A stretch of DNA of 64,000 nt. Origin: Diplodia intermedia (lineage: Eukaryota; Ascomycota; Dothideomycetes; Botryosphaeriales; Botryosphaeriaceae). Every line of letters starts with the position of its first letter. The stretch's first letter is position 1. Positions 33,231 to 45,692 of the stretch are shown here, piece by piece. The notes beneath the pieces are model-generated. The model searched no databases, was not told the DNA's origin, and saw nothing but the letters and a program-made list of their open reading frames with translations. Location of the stretch: the NCBI GenBank assembly GCA_021495925.1, contig JAKEKT010000037.1, positions 186,001-250,000 of the forward strand, written 5' to 3'. Made by a program: the position numbers and the translations under genes.

Positions 33231-36143
33231 CTACTCGAGCACTAGAGTCTTGAATTCCGGCTTGAGCTTTATCCACTGTGTCAGCAGCACCTGTCCAATT
33301 CCAATGCGATACGCAACGTTTCCATTCCAACCAATCATCATCACATTCACTGCTGGTGGTGGAATTATCCAGCCTTCCCCAGAAGCAAAGGTCATTTCCG
33401 TATTACGAAATCTCGCCCATTCGTCTTCATTCTCATCAAGGCTCTCCGAGGATTCTGCGCGCGAGGATCGGAAGACTGCTGGCTCCTTGCTCGTAGCGGA
33501 CCCTAGAGATGGAGTGCCGTAGCGTTCTCTGAGCTCGTCCATTTTTCTGAGCAAGTCCAGTTCCAGCGGTCCAACGGAGAGAGCAACGACGTTGTGGAAT
33601 TCCGGCGATGTGATGGCATGAATCCAGGCCGCATAGTCAAGACGCATTCGCGGGTTCGTAGAGAATCTTGGGACCTCGGACTCGCCAATGATATCTCCGC
33701 GGTGGTTCGCAAGATAGGCCCCAAAATGGAACCATCTGTTATCGAAATGAGCACAACACAGTTTGGCGACTTGTGTTCTGAGCAGCAAGCGGCCGGGATT
33801 TGCTCGAAGATCGGTTATCGGGTCCGTGGTGAGACACGTGTCTGGTGGCCATTGGTCGTCACTTCCCAAAGCATCCTGCCAAAAGTCCGAGTAACTTGGC
33901 CATCTAACTCCAAGCTCCAGTTGGGATGGCGTGGTGCCTGATAAGCCCTGCGGAAACGTAGCTTCGATGCACCCATGTTGCCATGCCATCGTCATAATCA
34001 TACGAGGATATGGAAAATGCTCCCAATCTCCCATTGACCGTGTGCTTCCACTTGCAAGAATACGCTGCAGGCTTCTTGATGCAATATCCCAATACTTCCA
34101 TCTTGCTACTGCTCCACAGGAACGAAATAGCCAGAAAGTAGACCCCCTCGCTGAAGACCACGACCATGCAGGATATGTAACTCCGTCTTCAGAAACGCGG
34201 ATGTCTGATTCTCTGAAAATAGTCGTATTCCATAGGATTGCTTCATCGAAATCGACCTCTGGGTATCCGTAGAGAGATGGGCCTGCACCCGGATACAGGG
34301 CGTTGAACACACCCTGAAATGCGTTGAAAACGTCGGACTGGTACGTCAGATATCGATTATTGTAGTCTTTTACAGCAAGTTGGTAGCTGCGTATGACATT
34401 AGAAGGATTGTTACTGAGCACTCGCTGTCCTTGGTCTCTCAGGGGATGGGTTCCATCCTTGTATAGCCGGTTGGCGGTCCATCCCTCGTACCAGCAACCA
34501 ACTGGAGTCTCCAGGCAAGCTTGGGATTGTGTCAGATAAAGCTTGATTCGTGATAGGTGACACTCCTGGTAAGTCCATGCTCTGGTCCACCAGCCATAAG
34601 TGTTACCATTGTTTCTTGTTGGGTTAGGCAACAAAGCTGCCATGTATACGCCACCGACGTATTCTCGAGTAGGCGTTAGCGTGCGCTGAAAACCATTGAC
34701 TCCATGTATACCGGACTCGGAGTTTTCGCTATCGACGACACATATGGTTAAACTCGCCAATGCGTAGATCGTCCCCATGGCATCGATCTGCGTTTTCTTG
34801 TGGCTTCTGGAATCCTGAACAATACAAAACCGATCAACCTAAAGATATCTGTATCCCAGGTTCCTTGCCGTAATCATACTGTCTGAGATAGTCTTGGGTG
34901 TTCGGATCATCGAAATTCTTCCCGGATTCGTCAAGTCGCTAAGTGTATCCGTCGTGGTATGAAGTTGGCCAGGAGCCGGGGCTCCCCAGACATAACTTAA
35001 TGCAGCATACTGCGGAACAGGATTCGTGGCTGGCCAGACAAGGCACTCCAGATCAAGGTCCATGAGCATGAAGTCTGCGGGTAGGGGTTGTGTTCGAATG
35101 TCCCGGAATATTCTATGCTCATCGCTCGAGGAAACCGAAGCCTGGTACTCTTCGAGCCACTTCCGTAACTTTACCCAGTCCACATATTTCCCTACAAGCA
35201 TCTCTCGCTGGTGCGATCCGTAGCTCAGTGCCGAAGTGTGGTCTTGGTCTTCCTCTAGCACCGAACATCTCCTGCGTCTAAGAAAGCCAATCATGCATTC
35301 ATATGCCACAACCATGGTTATTAGGCGCTCCGTTGACTGTTCAGACTTTGTTCCTGGATCACGATCTATGTTGTAGAATTCGACAAGCCGAATTTCGAAA
35401 CAGTGGTTGCAATTGTCGTAAATATCCTCTCTAGAACGGGTTTCGTCATCGTGATGTCCTTCGCTGCATGGCCTGCAGACCAGTAGAACATATAGTCCGG
35501 GTTCCCGTTCCACCCATTTCGATAACCTCTTGATTTCGACTGCCTGAGACACCACTCGGCAGAATACATAATTCGATCGACTCTCAATCTCTTCGAGAAG
35601 CCCGATCACAATAGCCAACTTCTTGAAGCGTCGCTGATCTATAAGACACAGTAGATGCGTTGGCCGAAGGATTTGGCAGCGCTCACAAAGATCCATGGCG
35701 GCATCTTCGCCCGGGCAGTTGCGGCATGGCGTGTAGAAGGACTCCAAGAACTCGGAGGCAGATAGCACAGGCTTTTGTAAGAACCGATAGTCCCATGGAT
35801 CTGTCAAGCGTACTTGGAATATCTTGAGGCAGGCGCAGCTGCGGTCGTCACACCATAAAGGTGAATGAGACGGGTTTGTGTCCATGGCGTCGGGGAACTC
35901 GGGATCCATGCAAGATGGGAATGGCGATTCGGAAGAGAGAAGGGGGTTCTTGGGACACAGAGGCACCCAAGAGCCCAACAAGGAGATACAAAGCAGCGTT
36001 CGTCGCGAATTGTCGAGGCTCGCAAGATGAGGACGAAGATCGTGCAGTGCGCAAGAGAAGGGTAGCCTTTCAGCTCGAGCAAGCTGACAGCTCAATGAGG
36101 CTGACATCCAAGACTCAACCCCACTCTGTGTAACCGAGCTCAT
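33231..36143 (-). pseudogene. HET-domain (heterokaryon incompatibility) gene interrupted by one in-frame TAG
   Basis: One uninterrupted frame runs from ATG 36143 to the stop at 33231-33233, except for a single TAG at 34841-34839. That stop falls inside the most conserved HET motif. The sequence reads AARNLGYRYL-like (here TARNLGYRYL), stop, VDRFCIVQDS, where family members have YLWVDRFCIVQD. A TGG to TAG change would give exactly this. Upstream, AALSYVWGAP (HET block 1) is intact; downstream, WWTRAWTYQE (block 3) is intact. Without the stop the protein would have about 970 residues. The N-terminal part is Cys-rich (CRNCPG...LCERCQ), possibly metal-binding. HET proteins trigger programmed cell death on fusion of unlike strains. 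The reading could be a true null allele, a recent mutation or a sequencing error; an intron cannot explain it without removing conserved residues. Confidence 0.85.
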
Positions 36144-37061
36144 GATCACACATCCCCAGCCGACGGTTGCCTACGCATGCCAAGCATTTATGGGCAACCC
36201 AATCACAGGTACCTATTTGGGGAGAGCCCGAGCTTTACTTTGATGCCTACAGCGCCCGCGAATTATCATCAACAACAACAACACAGCATGACAGACACCC
36301 ACACAAACCCATCAGGCAACACACTCGCAACACATTACGACCACACAACGACAAGTGGAAAGGGAGGGAGAAAAAAGAAGAACAAGAAAAAAGAAAGGAG
36401 GAAAAGATACAAGGACAGTTCCAATCGACGTCGTGACGGACGCAAGGAACCAATACGGAGAAAAGCAAACAAACAAACAACCGTATGCGCCCTTTTGTCA
36501 CGGAGGAGAAAAAAAAAACAAAAACACCCGTGTAAAATTTGATGAATGTTGAGCCAGTCAGTCAAAGTCAGCCAGCCAGCCGTCCGTCCGTCCGTCGCAC
36601 CGCCATGCCATGCAAAAACCCCTTCCCTAACCCAATATTGTAGTAGTGCCCCCGTATGTGTAGTTTGAGATTGATGGTGAATTTTTGACGTTGTCGAAAG
36701 AAGAGAAGGTTCGGGGAAAAGCCCGGCGGGGGAGATGGGGTGAAAAAAAAGGAAGAAAGAATAGAGGATCTCCGCACTAAAGCAGACGGATGAAGAGCCC
36801 CGTAAACTCCAGATGAACAGCTTTGAGTTGCTGCAGATTGACATCCATAACATGGATGAGAACGCTCAGAAGAGCGCAGCACGTCCAGCTCAGACCCAAC
36901 GTGCATGCATTGAATTTCGGCCATCTTGCGGATACTCGACGGAGGGTGCTGTATCGCTTCCCAGAGCCCGAGCGTGGGTTCAGTGGCCTCGACGACAGAA
37001 GAGAGCAATTGGAAACGATCTCTGCGAGAATCTTCCAAAAAGCTCTTTATATCCTTCTCCT
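36144..37061. other. Intergenic region rich in low-complexity sequence
   Basis: 918 nt. Purine-rich on the plus strand at 36355-36410 and 36510-36525. GTCCGTCC repeats occur at 36581-36597. Downstream of PIS1 (minus) and upstream of the HET pseudogene. No gene seen. Confidence 0.45.
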
Positions 37062-38109
37062 CTAGTTTGTCTTCTTGGGCAAGCCCAACCTCCTCCTCTC
37101 GGCCACATCGCCCTCGGCGAGCCACTGGCTAGCCTTGACCAGCTGGATGACGTTGATGATCTGCTTGCCGAACATGACGGGGAAGGAGATGGCGGCGAGG
37201 ACCCACGGGACGGTGCTGTCCATCTTGTTGGCGCGCGCCATCTCCATGGCGCCGGCGGACCACGGGCTGGTGAACAGGACGGACGGCTTGGGCGCGGCGG
37301 GCGAGCCGGGCGCGAGGCTCGACGGCTCGGGCTGCAGCAGCGACGGCGTGAGCAGCGGCGACGAGAAGGAGAGCAGGTACAGCGCGATGAAGAAGAGCTC
37401 GTTCAGGGCGCAGAAGGTGAACAGCACAATCTACAAGGATCCACAATCTTTTCGTCAGCCTGCCTGCCGCAATCTTCTCACCTTCCACAAAGGGGGGAGG
37501 GATCCTTCCAAAAACTCACGTTGTTCGAGTAGTACATCTTCATGATCCAGCCCTTGCTCTCGTCCATCTTCTTGTGGCTCTGGCCCGCGCCGCCCATGCT
37601 CAGCGTCGCGTACATGTGCATGTAGTGGCTCGCCAGGTCGAGGCTGATCAGCCCTTGGAAGACGATGGACCAGCGCGGGAAGGCCGACGCCAGGAACACC
37701 AGCAGGCACGCCGTCGTGCACCGGTCCGTCACCATGTCCAGCACCGCGCCGAACTTGGTCGACTGGTTGAAGCGGCGCGCCGCCAGCCCGTCCAGCGCGT
37801 CCAGCAGGCACGACACGCTGTACAGCAGCGAGCACGTCCGCGGGTGCAGCGGCATGTAGTAGAGAGACGCGACGGCGAGGACGATGCGGGAGTAGCCTGT
37901 GGCGTTTTTGCCGTTTCCGTCAGCAAACGCAATCCTTCCTTTTCTCCTCCCAACACCGGCGGAGCGGGGCGGCCGGGGAATGCAAAGAGCTTACCAATTT
38001 GGTTGGGGATGAACATGAAGATGTTTTCCACTTCTTCCGGCTTGCTGGCGGCGGCATCGGACTTCAGCCTGCCGTTGCCGTTGGCGAGCGGCGTCTCCGT
38101 CGAGGACAT
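37062..38109 (-). CDS. PIS1: Phosphatidylinositol synthase (CDP-DAG:inositol 3-phosphatidyltransferase), 286 aa
   Basis: Exons 38109-37995, 37896-37520 and 37430-37062, with introns of 97 and 89 nt, all in phase. The enzyme joins CDP-diacylglycerol and myo-inositol at the ER/Golgi membrane. The CDP-alcohol phosphotransferase signature D-G-x2-A-R-x8-G-x3-D-x3-D is exact: D74-G75...A78-R79...G88...D92...D96. It is preceded by the membrane entry FMFIPNQIGYSRIVLAVASL, as in Pis1. Further membrane helices follow (CTTACLLVFLASAFPRW, IVLFTFCALNELFFIALYLL and VPWVLAAISFPVMFGKQIIN). Fungal Pis1 is typically somewhat shorter; the extra length comes from the Ser/Pro-rich luminal loop (about residues 185-225) and a hydrophilic N-terminus. 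Confidence 0.95.
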
Positions 38110-39254
38110 TGTGTGCGTGGTGTCGCGCGAGCGCGGGGCAGCGATGGGGCGTCGGGGGAAGAGTGAACGAGGCCGGGAGTCCGAGCTTCGCAGGCGTCAA
38201 TGGGGAAGCGGGTGAGCGAGTCGTGCCAGGCTTGGGTGAGGAGGGGCGGAGCGCGCGTTGTGCAAGCGTGTTATTTTTTTGTTGGATGACAGCTTTCAGC
38301 TTGCGGCGGGCGGGTTGCAGCGTGGGGACGTTGGGAGAGCGGTGTCGCGGAAACGCTCGTCCGGGCCGGAGGAGGGGCTGGGTGCGGGCTGGGTGGGAGG
38401 GACTCGCGCGGGCGGAGGATGGGCGGGAGTGGAGGGTCGGGGCGCGTGGTATGGCTCGGGGATGGTGTGGAAAATGGTGGTCGATAAGGCCGATAACGCC
38501 CCCTTGGGTCTTAGGTCGCAGGGCTGACCAGGCAGCTGTCTCGGGAAGTGGCGAGCGCGGAGCACGCGGAATTGGCGGCAAGGGAGCCTGGAAAGCGACA
38601 GGGAGAGGAGCAAGGCTGGGATGACACGAGGAGGGCGCTGGCGATGGTGAGCTGGTGGAAAGGGATTGCCAATGCCGTGAAAGTGAAATTACCAGCGTGA
38701 CGGTCCCGTAGCATCCGACCTCCGTGACGCAAGGTAAGTAACGCCCACGCACCCGCTGCATCTCGCCCACGGGCCCGAATCTCCCGTGCGCCCAGCATCA
38801 ATGCAGCCCTAGCTTGAAGATCGTGATGCCAGCCGACCACCCGGCAATTTGCCTCTGCCGCCCGCTCCGCGGCGTCGGCCGAGTTGGTGAGCTGTTCTTC
38901 TGCTTCCGACTATCATTGCGACATAGGGTATGTAATGTACACCGGGAAAGAAACCGGCGACGATCACCCGCTCGCAGCAACCCCTCGTCCGAACTAACGT
39001 GACTTGTACACCTCGCGCGCTGTGATCATCCCAGTGTCACCACCACTTTCAACAGAAAAAAGACTCCATCTCCACCAACCCCATCCTCCCACCCATTTTT
39101 TGGTATATCCCTCTGGCAAAAGAAACGCCAGTAAAATCCCAACATTATATAGACGTCATCGCGAACCGGTAATCCCGCCTTCCTCCTGGTACTCCCCCTC
39201 CCCCTCCTTCATCAGGCGGCGGCGGTACCCCTTTATTCTCCCGTCAGCACTCGC
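38110..39254. other. PIS1 upstream region and 3' flank of the Zn2Cys6 regulator gene
   Basis: 1.15 kb, strongly GC-rich at 38110-38520. No gene with support. The PIS1 promoter must lie in 38110-38700. Confidence 0.45.
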
Positions 39255-41896
39255 TCAGTTGCCCAGCTGCCAGCAGGGCGCCCCACCTGTGTCCTGGCTC
39301 GCCGGCGGGAAGTCGAACTCGCCGTTGAAGCTGCCGAACGGATCCTCGGAGATCTCGGGGAACGTGTCCCACATCATCTCGTCCCAGAAGCCCGACAGCG
39401 ACCCGAGGCTCGACGGCCCGCCGCCGCCCATCTCGGGAGGCGGCGGCCACACCCCCATGCCGATGCCCGACATGCCGCTGCCGCCCATGCTCGTCGTCGG
39501 GAACGCTTGCTGGCCGCCGACGAAGCCGGGCGGGAACGGCTGGTTGGGGTTGGCGCCCATCATCCCGGAGTTGCTCGGGCTGCGCTGTTGCCGTTGCTGC
39601 TCGTGAAGTTGCTGTTGATGTTGTTGATGTTGATGCTGCTGCTGCTGCTGCTGCTGCTGTTGTTGTTGCGTTGGCGACTGAGCGTTCTCACCGAAATGGT
39701 GGAAGTTCTGCCCCTCGTTGTTGGCAGCCGCCTGCGCACGCTGTTGCTCCCACAATTGCTGCCGCTGTCTCATATGCTCCTCCAGGTGTTCTTGGTTGAC
39801 CTTGCTGGCTTCGGCCAACCTCGCAATGGCCTCTCTGCTCTTCTTCGCTGCCACACTGTACCTTTCCATCCGGTCGAAAAAGGACAACGCCATTTCGATC
39901 TGGCTGCGCCACTTGGCGACTTCATCGGGATTGCTGATGTCGGAGAATAGACTTATCAACGGGACCATGCAAGCCTGGAAGCAGAACCAAACCGCGTTCC
40001 AGCCCGAGATGAGATCTGGCGTGCACTCTTTGCTGATGTCTTCGATGTTTTGGGCGGCGATGACCCGGCACTTCCCCACGGCGACTTTCTCCTCGGCGCT
40101 GAGGTTGGTGAAAGGGACCCGTTTGAGAGCAGTGCTCAGCAGGAATGGCCTGTGCAGCACGACACGAAGGTTCTCGTACCGCCACTTCATCACCGACCGC
40201 GGAACACGGAGACACTCCGGACACGGTTCGTTAGTTGCCAGGATAGAGGGTAGGTTGTTCTGCCAATTGACAAGGTCGGTGTCAATCTGAACGAGATCTT
40301 CGTACTTGAGCAGCGGCGAGGTGGCGAGTGTGTCCTGGATTCTAGAAGCAATTTTACAGAACTCGATGTTGTAGATCAAAGGGAGCACTCGCAGGTCTTG
40401 CACGTTCTCAGGGCTACTCGATGGCTGGGGCGTGGTTTGTTAGCAGCCCGCCAATTCGTGTTCGAGGGTAAATAAACTCACATCCTCCAAGACTTTTCCA
40501 GGTGGCAGCACTGTGACTGCAGAACTGATACGGCCTAGTGACGGTCTGCTGGTGGTCGTAGACGCCCAAACGTCCAAGCAAAACAAACTCCACCAAGTGC
40601 GCCGTCGGGTCTCCGCAATCTGAATATCCGTCCGCGACTTGGACAGGCCATTGATCTTCGGGTTTGGCGAAGCAGGGCTGGAGTATTCTCGATGCAAACC
40701 TAGACCAGTGGCCATGCGTAGCGCGGCACCCATCAAGCAGCTCGCTTCGTTGGGACGGTTGAGATAGTGCATGTAATACCCAGTCATGATCCCGAGGGCC
40801 TGAAGAACCTCGAGGTTCCCGCTCCCATAAGTTTCCAGGCTGAGATGCTTGCGCGCTCTCGCGAAGAAAGTGTAGTGAGCTTCGTTATCCGCCGTGGACG
40901 ATGCCAGCGAACCTAGCGCAAACACCATGTTGAGCAGAGCGAGCCAGGGCGGATCCCATCTCTGCTGTCGAATGTATGCTGCTCTGAACTTGGACTCCTC
41001 GACCATGGGGAAGAAGGGATGGACCCGTTCGAAATAGTTGTCGATGAGGTCCAGACCGGTCTCAACATTCGGGAGGGCGTTGGGGTTAGTGTCTCGAAGC
41101 TCGGGCGGGGGCGTGCCACTGCGGCTTGGCAGAGCGGTCTCGGTCTGCTTGTAGTTGATGTAGGACTTGGCGATAGGGGCAGTCCTCACGATGACTTTGA
41201 GGGCTGCCGTCATAGACGAGACGCCGACGTAAGAGGATGGTCTGTCCACTGACAGCGACAGGCCGTTGACATCATCGGAGATGCCCTGGATCTTCATCTG
41301 ATGCTTCCTGGCTTCGTCCCACTCAGGATTTTCATCGGGAGCGGCCTCCAGCGCCGCTTCCAGGCTCTCAGGTCCGTCCGAGTCATGCGTGGGCTCCGAG
41401 GCGGTCTGTGGAATGGACACAGCCGGTGAAGCTGCCGAAGGGGCGGGGAGCGTGAGAGCCATGTTGAGAAGCTCCTCCCGTGGCGTTGAACTAAGGGCCT
41501 CGAGGTCCTTTCCGGGGAACAATCGGCCCAACACCAGTCTCTGCTGGTCGATCTGGCTCTGCAGCTTTTCGACAAGCCTGACGAGCTGTGAGTAAAGCCA
41601 CTAATGACTGGGACGGCTGCTTCTTGGGATCAGACCGAAGTCTGCCTCCTGCGAACTTACTTGCGTGACGGCACAACGCGCTGGGCAGGCTTTGCGTAGC
41701 TGCACAGCTCCGGGTGCTGGTACCACAGACACTGACCGCATGGCTGGGTCCCGTCACAGCGGATCTTGCGGCGGCGGCACTCGACGCAGGCGTTGGTAGT
41801 CGAAATGCGGCGTGAGTTCTGGCGGGAGGGTTTCGAGCCGTCTCCGGCGTCTGCGGAGCCCGGCTGGGCGGCGGCGCTCTGGAAGGTGTGGAACAT
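39255..41896 (-). CDS. Zn(II)2Cys6 transcription factor, 833 aa, possibly CLR-2/ManR type
   Basis: Exons 41896-41661, 41577-40482 and 40424-39255, with introns of 83 and 57 nt. Residues 38-66 carry the binuclear zinc cluster C-x2-C-x6-C-x5-C-x2-C-x8-C (starting ACVECRRRKIRCDGTQPCG). A coiled-coil linker follows (LVEKLQSQIDQQRLVLGRLF). The middle holds a fungal-specific transcription factor domain: YFERVHPFFPMVEESKFRAA, then ALRMATGLGLHREY and RRRTWWSLFCLDVWAS. The C-terminus is Gln-rich (an uninterrupted CAG/CAA tract near nt 39630-39670) and ends in an acidic, aromatic segment (WDEMMWDTFPE) that looks like an activation domain. The gene lies 0.9 kb downstream of a GH2 beta-mannosidase on the same strand. 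From memory, the cluster and linker resemble CLR-2/ClrB/ManR, activators of cellulose and mannan use. That identity is inference. Confidence 0.88.
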
Positions 41897-42817
41897 TGGG
41901 AGTAGCAGAGCGCCCGTGCTCCTTGATCTCAAGGGCACGTATGGCGAAGGATCAGAGCGGGAGGGTGCGGCTAGCTTAGAGCAAGCGTCGGCATCACTGG
42001 ATGTTAAAGGCAGGAGACGGAGGACTGGAGAGGTATGATGCAGGTGCAGGCAGTGAGGTCACAGCCGGGGACCGGGCCGGATAACGTTGCTGAGTTCAGG
42101 AGCGGCGAGGATCGGATAAAGCGAGCGCCGGGGGCTGTTTGGGGCGGGGGGCGCGCAAATAAACGCGGTGGGAGGCTCTCTGGCAGCTTGCGAACCGGGG
42201 TCGGCGGCAGAGGTGGTTGCTGAGATCGGCGCTACGCAGTGCAGGTGAAAGAAAGCATCGACCCCAGATTTCTAGAGGTGGCAGGGGAGTCCCCCGCAGC
42301 GCTCTGGCAGCATGGCCGCAGCATGCTGCATGCGCACGACCCGAGGCTCTGTAACTGGCGTGCCGCGCCGGGGCTCCGCGTGCGTCGACTGGCTGATAGG
42401 TGGGAATTGGCCAGGCGAGCGCCCCTGTGCCCCTCTGCTTGCCCACGCACACCACCACGCCGACGCGCTGGCGGCGGGGTCTCTCACGACTCCCTTCTGT
42501 CCGGCTGGCCACGCGCCCGAGCGCTGCGCACTGGCATTGCGAAATGAGGCCCGATGCAACGGCGTGAAATTGTAGGGCGCATTTAATCTGGCAACTTCCA
42601 TGCTCTGCGCGTCTCCGCCCGTCCAAGAACACCCGCCCGCCGCCAAGCCGGCCCATCGCGCCACAGCTGCCAGACCCTTTGCCTTCCCGCCCGGCAGCGG
42701 CCCACACCAGCCCACAGCGTATCGTGACGCTCCCTGCACGCTCTGCAGTCTGCCTGCGCTGCCTCGCCGTCAGGCCACGAGCACGCCACGCCAACCGCCG
42801 CCGCACCTATCGCGCTG
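41897..42817. promoter_or_regulatory. Region between the Zn2Cys6 regulator and beta-mannosidase genes
   Basis: 921 nt, GC-rich, containing the regulator's promoter and 5' leader (minus strand) and the mannosidase 3' end. Incidental open frames on both strands show no motif. Confidence 0.45.
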
Positions 42818-45692
42818 CTACTGCTGCCCGAGATACCTCCACCGCAGCGGCGCCGCCTGCGCCCCCAGCCCGCGCACCGTCAGCGCCTGCTCGTCGCCCG
42901 GCACGACGTCGATGGCGCTGTCGTCGACGAGCACGCCCTCGCGCTCCTCGAACACCAGGCCCTTGGTCGGCCGCCTGGCCGTCACTCGGATGCTGCTGCC
43001 GTCCTGCACCACCGAAACGCCACGATCGTCGAAATCCAGGTACTTGAGCGGCTGCGGCCAGTCAACATCCCGGGACACGACCTGGCCATCGACCCAGATG
43101 CGGGCCGCCAGAACGTGCGGCTCCTCGCGCACGTTATCGATGGTGCCGGAAAGCAGGTCCGTGGTGCCGTTAGCGACGATTGTGACGTCCTTCCTCACCA
43201 CCGCCGCCCTGATGTCCGCCCCCGTCGCGACTGAGATGAAGCGCAATTCAACCGTCGCCGTGACCGCCGCCGTCCTGCTGCTTGACGCCCACAGCTCCCA
43301 CTCGCTCGTCTTCGCCGGCCGCGCGTGCACCACGCTCCAGTCATGGTGCGCCCGCTTGACTGCGACGGCGATCGGCGCGAGAACCCTGCGCATCGCATAG
43401 TACGCCGGCTTCTTGCGCTGGAAGTAGTCTACTATCGACCACGACGTCACCGGCCAGCAGTCGTTGAGCTGCCACACCAGCGCGCCGCCGCAGAACCGCT
43501 TCTGGCCCCATTGCCGGCGCCAGCCACGGTACCCGAACATCAATGCTTCGGCCTGCGACAGCTGGGTCAGGTGAATAAAGCCCTATGCGCCGTTAGATCC
43601 AAGGCCCCGTTGCTCTGCGCTCGCCAACACTCACCTCGAGATCTGTCACTGTTCGGAAGTTCTCAACCAGGTAGGTGGCAATGCGGCGCTCGTGCCCGTC
43701 CGCCTTGTTGTGGAAGTCAATCATGTGCGATTGCGGGAAGAGCTGCGACTTGTCCGTGACGTAGTACTTGATAGTGTCGATGTGCGGGAATGCCTCCATG
43801 CCGAACTCGCTGTTGAAACGGCCCCCGAGAGTGTCGAAAATCTGATACTTTTCCTGCGTGCCGTGCCAGACTGGGGACGCGTTAGCGGGCACTTCGTTTT
43901 TAGCCATGGTCGGCCAAGTATAGCCGCGACCTACCATTCCACTGATGCATGTCGCCGACAGTGGTATTGGAGCTGATCAGCCCATCGCCCCACGGCGATC
44001 CGGGGTGGTAGGGAACGTGCGGGCTCTCCGCAGCCACGGCCTCTGGCAGGATCTGTAAGATTAGGTGGTGTTAGAAGGGCGCTTAAGATCGACAGCATCA
44101 CAATGCACGGGAGCCCTCGTTCTCACCTTCTCATAGATGTATCTCGCGGGGAAATCCGTCTTGAGCCAGCCCTCTGGGTCCTTGTCGCTGTAGTCGTACG
44201 TCAAGCCGAACTGTTCCTGGACCTGATAGTCCTCATTATTGCCCGCATAGATCACAATAGATGCATGGTGTCGAATCCGGCGAAGGTTGGAAACAGCCTC
44301 CTGCCGGATTGACTCCCGCATCTCCGGGAATGCAGGGTAATTTCCGCAGCCAAACATGAAGTCTTGCCACACCAAGACGCCTATTTCGTCGCAGACGTCG
44401 TAGAACTCATCCACTTCCCAGATCCCGCCACCCCAGACGCGAATCATTACCTGATATCCGTCGACCATCATGTTCAGCCATCTGCGGTATTTTTCCTCGC
44501 TGATGCGCGGCGTGAAGCTGTCGGCCGGGATCCAGTCGGAGCCGCCGCAGAACACGTCGACGTCGTTGATGCGGAAGAAGAACGTCTTGCCAATCTCGTC
44601 AGGCTCCTGGATAAGTTCGGCTTTGCGGAAACCGATCCGGCGCCTGAGCGTGTGCAAGTCGACGTCGTCAGCTGCGAGGGTCGCGGAGACGTCGTATAAA
44701 GGCTGCGCGCCGTAGCCATGGGGGTACCAAAGCTCGGCTGCATCGACTCGAAACTCCGCCTTTGCCTGCCCGTCGCCGTCCACCTCGGCTGATGCCTTGA
44801 AGGAGACCTCGCCTGCCAGCTGTCCTGCGAAAGCCACCGTCTTGCCGGCGTGACCGTCGACGCTAGCGGTGATGGTGCCAGTTACAGCCTTCAGTCCGCC
44901 CTCGACCTTGTAGTCGACGCGCAGATCCGAGATTTTGGCCTCGTACGTCTCCAGTCGAACGGCTTTCCACGGGCCGCAGGTGATGAGCACAGGGCCCCAG
45001 TCCCAGCCACTGGTCCAGGTCAGCAAACAGATCCTTTCGACGCCGTTGATCCAATCGTTAACGAAAGAAAAAAGGGCGCTCGCTCGCTTACAAGTGGTAC
45101 TGCGCCTTCCTCACTGCCAACCTCGCCATGTCGGCATTGAACCCCACCCACTTGTGCTCGGGGTGCGCATCCTTGACCTTCTTGGCCTCCGCGAGCGCCG
45201 GCTTGAAGTCGATCTCCACGGTGTTCGCTGAGCCCTTCTTCAAGCTGCGCGTCACGTCCACCCGGTGCGGGACAAACATGTTGTCGCTCTCGAGGATCGT
45301 CTCGCCGTTGAGCTTGACCGTGGCGTACGTGTCGAGCCCGTCAAAGGCCAGCACCGTCACGGCGCCGTCCGGCGCGGAACCGACATCGGGGAGGGTCGTC
45401 TTGTAGGACCACGGCCTCTCGCCCACCCATTCGACATCGATCTCGTTGAAGCCCAGAAACGGGTCTGGGATTCTGGTTGGACGGTTGGTAAGCCGGGTAT
45501 ACAGGATGGTGGTGAGGGGCTGCTTCGCAGGAGATCTGCGGGCAAATAGGCGTACTTGTTGTTGGCGATCAGATCCAGGTGCACATTCGTGGGCACAGAA
45601 GCGACTGGCAGCCATGCGTCATCTGACGCATCGGTCTGCTTAAAGGACCAGCCAGCGGTCAATTGATGCACGGTAAGAGGCTGCGGCGCCAT
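42818..45692 (-). CDS. mndB: Beta-mannosidase, GH2 family (MndB-like, intracellular), 839 aa
   Basis: Six exons: 45692-45556, 45472-45092, 45009-44127, 44052-43935, 43870-43635 and 43582-42818. Introns of 83, 82, 74, 64 and 52 nt all join in phase. The enzyme removes terminal beta-mannose from manno-oligosaccharides. Conserved GH2 mannosidase segments are present: VPTNVHLDLIANNKIPDPF (across the first intron), QYHFGWDWGPVL (across the second), GGSDWIPADSF and RVWGGGIWE. The acid/base motif is YAGNNED (Glu about 432) and the nucleophile motif FNSEFGMEAFP (Glu about 528). There is no signal peptide, which fits the intracellular MndB type rather than secreted MndA. Its position upstream of a Zn2Cys6 regulator suggests local control of mannan use. 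Confidence 0.94.

Noticed and set aside
34800..34860. Intron as an explanation for the TAG in the first HET gene
   Set aside because: The frame is identical on both sides and the motif residues directly flank the stop; any intron using the CTTTAG acceptor would delete conserved ARNLGYRYL.
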